This document shows, in pieces, positions 38,501-47,500 of a DNA stretch of 64,000 nt. This stretch comes from Hippopus hippopus. Its lineage: Eukaryota; Mollusca; Bivalvia; Cardiida; Cardiidae. The position numbers and the translations under genes were made by a program. The stretch covers positions 65,928,845 to 65,992,844 of the forward strand of contig OX328096.1 of assembly GCA_946811185.2 (NCBI GenBank). The letters are read 5' to 3'. The notes below the pieces were generated by a model. The model saw only the letters and a program-made list of their open reading frames with translations. It did no database searches and was not told where the DNA came from. Numbering within the stretch: the stretch's first letter is position 1; the number at the start of each line of letters is the position of its first letter.

Positions 38501-41500
38501 ATCTGACAGTCAATATGGCTTTCATGAGCATCCAGTACCATTTTACAACTTCTTGATGTTTTAGAAGATTGGACTTTAGCTTTGGACGACAATTACCAAG
38601 CGGATACAATTTACTTCAATTTTGCCAAAGCTTTTGATACCGTTCCCCATAAACGACTTTTATCCAAACTTCAGTCCTATGGTATAACTGGTAATTTATT
38701 AGCCTGGATCAGTAGTTTTCTTAGTAACAGACAACAAAGGGTCGTCATTAATGGGAGTAAATCCAGTTGGATAGATGTAAAGTCTGGCATGCCTCAGGGT
38801 TCTATACTTGGTCCAGTGCTTTTTGTATTGTTCATCAATGATATGCCTGATTGCGTTAGCAGTACTTGTCGTTTATTGGCTGATGACACTAAATTATATA
38901 GAGTAATCTCATCACAAAATGATCGCGACTTGTTACAAAAGGATGTTACTTCCTTCTGCCAGTGGAGTAAGGACTGGTTGCTTAAATTCAACAGTGATAA
39001 ATGTAAAGCTGTACAGTTTGGGAAGCAGAATTTTGATACTAAGTATGAAATGACTAGTACAGATGGATCAGTTTCAACCATACAGACTGTGGAATCAGAA
39101 AAGGATCTTGGAGTACTCTTTACAGATAGTTTGAAATTCGATGAACATATTAGTATCACTGCCAACAAAGCTAACCGCATCGCAGGTCTTATTAAACGCA
39201 ATTTTGTATACATGGATAAAGAACTATTTTTAGTTCTATATAAATCACTTATCAGACCAAATCTTGACTATGGAAACAGTATCTATTACCCAACTACGAA
39301 AAAGAACAAACGCATCATTGAAAATGTGCAACGACGTGCAACAAAACTAGTACCTCAAGTGAAGGATTTACCATACACCATTCGTCTACAGGAACTGAAT
39401 TTACCTACTGTAGAATACAGACGTCAAAGGGGAGATATGATCATCCTTTTTAAAATGATTCATAAGATTGACGACTATGACTTCACTAGAATGTTTTCTC
39501 TTTCTACAAACCCTCATGAGCTAAGAGGTAATATATACAAGCTGCAAAAACCACGTGCTGATAAATCAGTAAGATTAAACTCTTTCTCTCACCCATCCTC
39601 GGAACCCAGGTTTGAAGCATTACGTTACTCTCCATGTATCTACCCCTGGGATGATTGACTAGCAATTCGTCGTTTCTTATGAATATCCATATGGTCGGGA
39701 AGTACCCTAATAGCCAATCGAAAGATCGATAACATTATGATACTCTCTTGTAGAGAGGGTAATTTCATTTCTTCCGTTATAAAAAATAACCCCACTATGG
39801 AAAAAACCCGAGGTTGTCAACAAATATGGCCTGTCGGCGTGCTTGTCTCCTGTGAGATATGCCATTCTGCAATACAGGGACGACACTATCGATCTTCGTG
39901 TACGCCGAAAATCTCTTTTTTAAAAACGCTTCTCGAATGTGGTGTTGATGGGCGACGCCAGATTTAAAGCATCGCTAAGCATGATTTGCAACGAATGATG
40001 TGATTAGATATCGACAAGTTAAAAATAGAAATGACGACGTATTTGTGATAAAAATAGTTTAAATTTTCTCAAGGAAAAACTGAGATCACCAATCAAAATG
40101 CTTCATGAATAATTCATGAGAACGAGGAAATGCCAGCAAAATAACCCAGGGTCGATTACAGAATGAATCGAAACTGGGTCAACAAGGATGTCTCTCACCG
40201 AGTTATTAACACTTGGAACTTATTACCCAATGATGTTGTGTGCTCAGATTCTGTGAACGCCTTTAAAACAAAGCTTGACAATCTGTGGTCCGATAAATCT
40301 ACTGAATTACATGACTGGGCAGAAGACAACGAGACTGCAAAGACGAGGGGAATAACAAGGGCTTATAATTTCCCAATATTCCAAAGGTATAGGTAAGGTA
40401 AGAGGTGAAGTGTTCGACCAAAACTTGTGTTAGACAGCGCTTTGTAAAGGTGAATAGGAGGGATTCTTTAGGTGATATTACGTCAAAATTCAATAAAAAC
40501 AGGGAGATACAGATATCTAGAAGGACAGTTCAGCACCATTTAAGTCAGCATGGTTCCAAAGAAGGGTTCTGAAGAAGAAAGTTGTGGTCAAGAATGAAAA
40601 TAGGAGGAAATGGTTGTCTTGGTGTTTAGAGAAGAGAAGGTGGGTGGTAAATGGAAATCGGGATAAAGTGATATTTTCAGATGAAAGTCAAGTTGTTATT
40701 GGCACCAATAACAGGGTGTATGTTTGGCGTAAGCGAGGTGAAGGGTATAGACCTGACTTGGTTCCATCGCAACAGAACAGGAAATATCACATCATGATAT
40801 GGGGGTGCATTTGTTGGTATGGTGTCGGAACAATAACAAGTGTTGCTGGAAATATCAATTCTTAAAAACATAAAGACATCTTAGAAGATAATCTATGGCC
40901 TGTAATTGCAAGACATTTCCCTGATAACAGTACCTTTTCCAGGATGATAATGCACCAGTTCATAGATGAAGGGTGCTTCAAGAATACAAGGCTACAAACA
41001 ACCTTAAATCAGTTTCCTGGCCAGCACAATCACCTGATCTGAACATAACAGAAAATGTTTGGCTTTTTATCAAGAAAAAACTGGCTTACAGACACCATGT
41101 CATCAACAGTAATGCAGACTTGTTTCATGAAATAAGAAGAATTTGGATGGACATTCCACCATGTTTTATTCAGAAGCTTTATTTTTGTCAATTCCAAGGA
41201 GAATCATGTCGGTAATCCGCTTAAAAGGGCACATCACAAAGTATTAAGGTAGGGAAAAAACAGTTTTCAGTTAGTTCAGTTGAGAAGTTAACTTAGTATA
41301 AGCTTTCAAACAAGTCTGTCTATTTGGGGTAAATCAAAGATGGCGGCCCTTTTCACCAATACTTTTTGCATGTGACTGTATATTAAGTCGCACTACTGGA
41401 AAAGACCAAACATGTACTTGTAAGCTTACGCAATTAATACAAAAAATGTGAAACAATTAACGAACCTTTCAGTCTATATCGAGAAAGCTCTCACTATATG

Positions 41501-44500
41501 GGATTCATTGTTATATAATGATAACATGTAAGGCACACTTACCCCACCCTTCATCTCCGTCTCTCTCTCTCTTTTCCATAGTATAATACTGAACGCATAT
41601 ATGGTTATAAAATCTAAGCAGCCTTCATCCTACTTTATGTAGTCAGCTGAAATGAAAAAAACTCCTGACTTCTCTTTATTTTTGTCCTCTGTATGTGTAT
41701 CATTTCCTTTATTTATGTTTTCTAATTTCATGCTATGATCGTAATTATGTATTATGTTACTTTTCACCGCCTAATTTGTCCTAAAAATGTTTAGTTGTAC
41801 CTTGCATAAATTTTTCCCTGCATGAACCTTTTACTGCGATATGGTAGGGACAGTATAGATCAAGTTCAGACTGCACATCATGGACATTCTGATCTTTGAT
41901 CAACACAGTCCTATACGCTGAGAAAGGGGAAATGTGTGTTAAATTCGCGAATTTTTTCAAATCGACTGGAAATGTCAATTTAAGTTTTCAGTTGCATCAC
42001 TGTTTCATACTTACTGATTTATCATTTTTTTTATCACTTTTCGTTTTTTACCTTGTAGCTTTATAATTCTATATGATTATGTGCCGATATATTTCTGTAT
42101 ATACTGTATTGTTGCCAGCAGTACCTGTTTGTATGTTGCCACTTGGGTCTAAGACCTTCTGGATTTGGAAATGAATAAAACTTGAAACTTATATCAGCAT
42201 GTCAGAGTAAAATGTTGTTTATCGTGTCAATTCTTAGAAAACCTAGTGTTCGTTTTAGAGGCCACATTTTAAGTCAAATACACATAAAAGTAGGTCAAAA
42301 TGTTTTACTTGATGATATCAACCTTATGAATTAAAAATGGGAAATGTCAGGTCAAAAAGTAGGTCAGTTAGACAAATCTTAAAAATTCCTTGTGTGCACT
42401 GCTTAGTCAACATTTTCAGTCCCATAATCATGAATTTGGTCAAAATACCTGGGGAATTGAATTAATTTGTTTTTAGCTCTACTGGCCAAAGGCTACAGGG
42501 TAGAACGGCTTATGTTATAGTGGGGTTGTTGTCGTCGATCTGTCTGTCCATCTGTCTATTATTCATCTTCGTCTTGTCTACGGAGTAAAGCCCCTATTTG
42601 AGACTTTATATTTGTGAAACTTTCAGTAATTGCATGAACTCTTTTGAATTTGAAGAAAATCGGACAAATGGTTTGGGAAAAATTAGTAATTTTAATTTTG
42701 AAAATTTAAATTTCTTGTTTCTGTAATAAGATCTGCTTTTTTTATCTTATTCTTTTGAAGTTGCACAGATCATTTGTATTATCAAGCAAGTGAAGTCTAT
42801 TGAACTTAAAGAAAACCCAATCATCAGTTAACCCTTTACCAAATGACAAAATGTTAGACTGGTCCAAATTATGAGCAGTTGCAGACAACAATTTCAGTGT
42901 GACTCAAATGGAGAGAATTGTCTGAGAAAGGGTAGAAAGCACTGTGGGAAAAGGAGAAAATGCTGGAACCAGCACTTTCTCCTTTTCCCACAATGTTTTC
43001 AAAAGGCTTTCTTCTTCAGGGTTGTTAAAACTCGGGATTGTGTGGTAAAGAGTTAAGGAAACGCAGCCATTTGATGACTTATTCTTGATGACTCAAGAAA
43101 GGCAATGGTACTGGTCTCATTTCTTTGAAACTTGCTGGGATTGTTTATTACAGTGAGTACTAAAGCACTGTCTAATTTGGCTGGATTCCAAATGGTAGCT
43201 TGTGATAAGTTATGCTTTGATATTTTCGAGTTTGTTCAAGTGGCCAAGCATTCTGATCATGCTTTCACCCTGAATAGCATGGGTGTTTTGGTCTCATTTT
43301 CTTTCTATGGTGATAAACGGGTATGCTAAAAAATAATAACCACCATAATCTTCTAGAAATTATTTTTGGCAAGAAATTCCTTATTTTCAAATTTTGGTGG
43401 GGGGGGGGGTTGCCGTCTTCCAGTCTTCCATGTCTACCATACTTTTATTTTCATGTAATTGTAGGATGGGATATGAAGATTGGCTGTTTTAATTCTAACA
43501 TAAGATATTTCACTGAGCTGAAAGTTAACGTGCAGATCTTTTTTAGCTAAAAAATTGCACTTTATCATCTATTCATACAAACATGTGTGCTAAATGACCA
43601 GAGCTGTCGATGCGCCATAAAATAACAATCATTCATTCTTATACATTCTTAAACGCTTGTTTTTTTCTTGAGTTTAAACTTTTTTATATTTCAGTGTGAG
43701 TATTCACTCAAGATTGTTGTAACATTATCCAATGCATACACTTATGATTTGTTGATTCCAGTCACTGTGATACAAGCTGAGAGGGACAGACAGGTATACA
43801 GATCATTTTCATGATATTTTTATTCCTCCTGCTGTTTAAAAGCACTGAAACATTATGAAAAGATATATATTAGTGCTGTGAAAAGGGAACGTAATGCATC
43901 TGAAAAATTATCAACCCATGTCAGCCTGTGCAGTCTGTGCAGGCTATGGGTCGAAAACTTTTGCTACTTGTTAATTTTCAGCATGTCAGTGGACCATTCT
44001 ACCTCCAGATCCAGTTGATTGTTTAGATTAAGTGGATCCATGATAATATGATGACTTGCTTGGAATAATGCATCACGGAGATGCATTAGCCCCCCCCACT
44101 TTTCGCCAGAGCATGTCTCATATTTTTGTCTATAATGTTTCATTGCTCTTCTGTGAACATTGATAAAACCCAAGCTTTTTACACAGGTGGATGAAGCTGA
44201 ATTAATTGTGTCGCTGCTAGTTCTGTGATAAAAAAAGCATTGGCATCCCTGTTCAGCTCCTGTAATTGTCACATGATCATCACACATCATAACTGTCTTG
44301 TCATCTTCAAGGTTGCTTTATATCAACCAAAGTGTCCAATAGCAATGTTAACTCTTTACCATATAACAAAATTTTAGACTTGCCCAAATTGAAAGTATTT
44401 GCAGACGACAAAATTAATGTGACTCAAAAATTGAAATTAGTTCTGGGAGGGTAGAAAACATTGTGGGAAAAGGAGAAAATGCTGGTTACCAGCATTTTCT

Positions 44501-47500
44501 CCTTTTCCGACAATGTTTTCGAAAGGCTTCTTTCTTGGAGACGTGAAAACCAGAGATTGTTTGGTAAAGAGTTAAATGTTCTTTGTCTATATAGATCAAT
44601 TTTCAGTACATATTTATATATATTTAATCTATTTAGTTTGATTTAGTCAATAATCAAGCCTTAAAAAAAGCACATGTGACAGTGCTAGTTTGCACCCATC
44701 AAATTATTTAGAGTGCTAACTTTGTATGGTGGAAGTTCAAACTCTATCATTTTCAGTCATTGCAATATGTACTTTACTGGTATATAACTTAAACAGTCTG
44801 TTGCCTCAATGTTTGGCACACTTTTGTATGCATTCTTGTACACCTAAAGTCACAACTCGTTACATCTTAAATTTGGATAATCTAAAAGTGGCAACATCAT
44901 GTGTAAACCATTATTAAATACCTCTTTCAAGAGGTTCCCATGATAGAGTGCAAAAGCACAAACAAGGACCAAACTGGGCTTATTCTATTTTAATCCAACT
45001 ACTAATAGGATTCTTTTGATTAATGTACAGAAAAGCTATATGCACTCATACATGGGGGTATTTGCAGCTTGTGACAGCTCAGTTTTGTGTAAGAAGCTTT
45101 AACAAACTATTAAAGATAAAATGTGTATTGAAAAAAGCAAAAAAATAAGTATGAATGTGGTCAAGCACCCCTGTGCAAGTTTTTGGAATCTTTCGAAACT
45201 GGATGTGACATCAGCAGCGTGTCCTACTAATTTATTTCAGACTTGACTAATAGATACTTGTGTCCTGACGTTGACTTTCCTTTTCAGTTGTATTAATTTA
45301 CCTGAGCATGAAGTGCTCAAGGAGAGCTTTTGTGATTGTGCCGTGCCCATTTCACGTCAAGTCAACTTTTTCCTTGTGTATGCTGTAGAGGCCACAATGT
45401 CAGTTCAATACTCATGATCAGAATGTTTCTCTTGATAATATCTCAGGGGTATTTGAAAATGGTTTAAGTCGAGTCAAAAAGTAGGTAGCTGGGACAAATC
45501 TCAGAAAAACCTTGCATCCCTCTAGAGATGCATACAAATGTAAATGTGAGAGAATGTTGTCATGATCTTTTAACAAACGAGTTTGAAAATGGGTCACATT
45601 GGGTAAAAAATTAGGTCACTGGGTCATATTTTAGAAAACACTTTTATACTGTATAGGCCGCATTTTGAGTCCAATTCTTATGAGTTTTGTCAGAGTGTTT
45701 CTTGTGATGATACATGTAACATGGATCTGTTGACCCTTAACTCTTTACCAAACGACACAATTTCAGACTCTTCCAAATTGAAAGCATTTGCAGACGACAA
45801 AATAAATGTGACTCAGAAACTGAAATTTGTTTCAGGAAGGGTAGAAAACATTGTGGGAAAAGGAGAAAATGCTGGTTAACAGCATTTTCTCCTTTTCCCA
45901 CAATGTTTAAAAGGGTTCTTTCTCAGGGTCATGAAATCCCGGAATTGTTTGGGAAAGGGCTAACACATAATCCAGAGCTTTAGCCACCTTTAAGAGGCAG
46001 GCTTTTGAAAACGTTGTGGGAAAACGCAAAAAAGATGGTAACCACAATGTTTTCTGCCTGCCCAAAATCAAATTTCAATTTTTGAATAACTTTTTTTTGT
46101 CGTCTGCAATGCTTTCAATTTGTACAAGTCTAACATTTTGTAGGTGTTTAGTAAAGGGATAAGAAAAAGTATTGGGTTGTCATTCATATGCTATACTTTA
46201 CTTTCAGTGGAGTATGTGGACACCCCCTGACTGGTTATTACATGAGGATTTTAAAGTGGTTCACAGTGACAGTATATTTGGAGTGACAGACAGTTTCTTG
46301 AGTAAGACCAGAATGGATTTTATCATGATCAGTACTTTTTGTTTTTAGTTTATTTTTCAGCTATAACAATGTTGCAGGATGGGTAATGAGACTACAGTAG
46401 AAGCTATGAGGTTTCTGTAGAAATGCCATTTTAGAAAAGCATTTAATCCTGTAGGATTTGGCCCAGAGACTTACTTTTTGATCTGTTGTGACCCAATATC
46501 AAATTTGTCTAAGACTTAAAAAAGACAACCTTTCTGACCTAATTTCATAAATATCAGGCTGAAATGTGACCTCAAGACTGCACACAAGGTTTTTCTCAGA
46601 TTTGGCCTAGTGACCCACTTTTTGACCCAACATGACCCAATTTCAAACTTGGTCAAGATGTCATCAAGACAAACATTCTGACAGAGTTTCATGCATATCA
46701 GGCTGAAAATGTAGCCTCTAGAGTGCAAACAAGGTTTTACATCATCACAACCAGGATGTGTTCAACTACATGTATATCAATCCCAGATGACTTTAATCAG
46801 ATGAGGGCTTTAGGGCCAATGGCCCTCTTGTTTTTTCATACACTTGTCTTGAAATTTCAAAATATTGGCTTGTCTTTAGATGATATTATTTATCTTTCAT
46901 ACAAACAAAGGCACAGGTGAGCAATTTAGGGCCATCATGGCCAATTTGCCCACAATATTTAAAAAAGAAAGTATCTAGTAAAGTTGGGTTATTAGTCATA
47001 TTTAGCCATTACAATATTTAACTGATGAAATACTACGTGAATCTGTTGTGGTACTTTTGAGCCATACTCTGTGAAAAGGGGGCTTGTGTATCTAAGAAAA
47101 GTATCGACCAAGATCAACCCGGGCATTCTGTGCAGGCAGACATGGGTCAAAGCTTTTTATACGCCCGTCGAAGACGGGACGTATTATGGGATCACCCATG
47201 GCGTACAGGCGGGCGGGCTGGTGGACGGCGTCCAGTTATTTGTTCAGAGCATAACTTTGTCATCTCAAGTCCGATTGACTTGAAACTTGGCACTTGTGTT
47301 TGTTGCAATAATACGGAGTGCAGTGCAAAAGAACCATAACTCTACCTCGTGCTATCTTTGAGTTATTTCCCTTTGATCGTCATTTTTACAGCATTTTCTG
47401 CTTGTCCAGAATATAACTTTATCATCTCTAGTCTGAACATCTTCAAATTAAGTACATGTATGCATGATTGTTGAAAAATTACGGAGTGCAGTGCACAAGA

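Larger units (their letters stand above)
37307..41215 (+). pseudogene. Tc1-like transposase in two pieces, decayed
   Basis: Part 1, from 37307, reads MGRKGRELSLELKKLAVDLY with an HTH (DISKLLSVPYMTV, then a stop). Part 2, from about 40398, reads TCVRQRFVKVNRRDSLGDI, RRTVQHHLSQHG, KVIFSDESQVVIG (first Asp), YHIMIWGCICWYG, a TAA after NINS, FQDDNAPVHR with a TGA, and PAQSPDLNITENVW. The spacing from second Asp to Glu is 34 counting the stop codon, so DD34E. The LINE sits between the two halves of the DNA-binding region. Confidence 0.8.
37096..41378 (+). mobile_element. Tc1-like element with about 48-bp TIRs, split by a LINE
   Basis: The ends CAGTCACACGTAAAAAGTAT and, inverted at the right, CAGTCACATGCAAAAAGTAT continue inward through GGTGAAAAGGG..GCC.CATCTTTGATT. 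TA duplications are at 37094-37095 and 41379-41380. Without the LINE insert (about 37465-40397) it is about 1.35 kb. The transposase is broken. Confidence 0.83.
36752..42195 (+). mobile_element. LINE 3' end, carrying nested insertions
   Basis: The C-terminal coding part is at 36752-37095 (HETIFLNNIKVRIRDQF, YRVSLSRICMSSH, then a Cys-His cluster CFFC..HFILEC). It continues after the Tc1-like insert at 41379 with SHYWKRPNMYL. The 3' UTR ends near 42180 with AATAAAACTTGAAACTT. It contains a Tc1-like element (37096-41378) and a family B MITE in the 3' UTR (41795-41990). The 5' part is missing. Confidence 0.7.
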
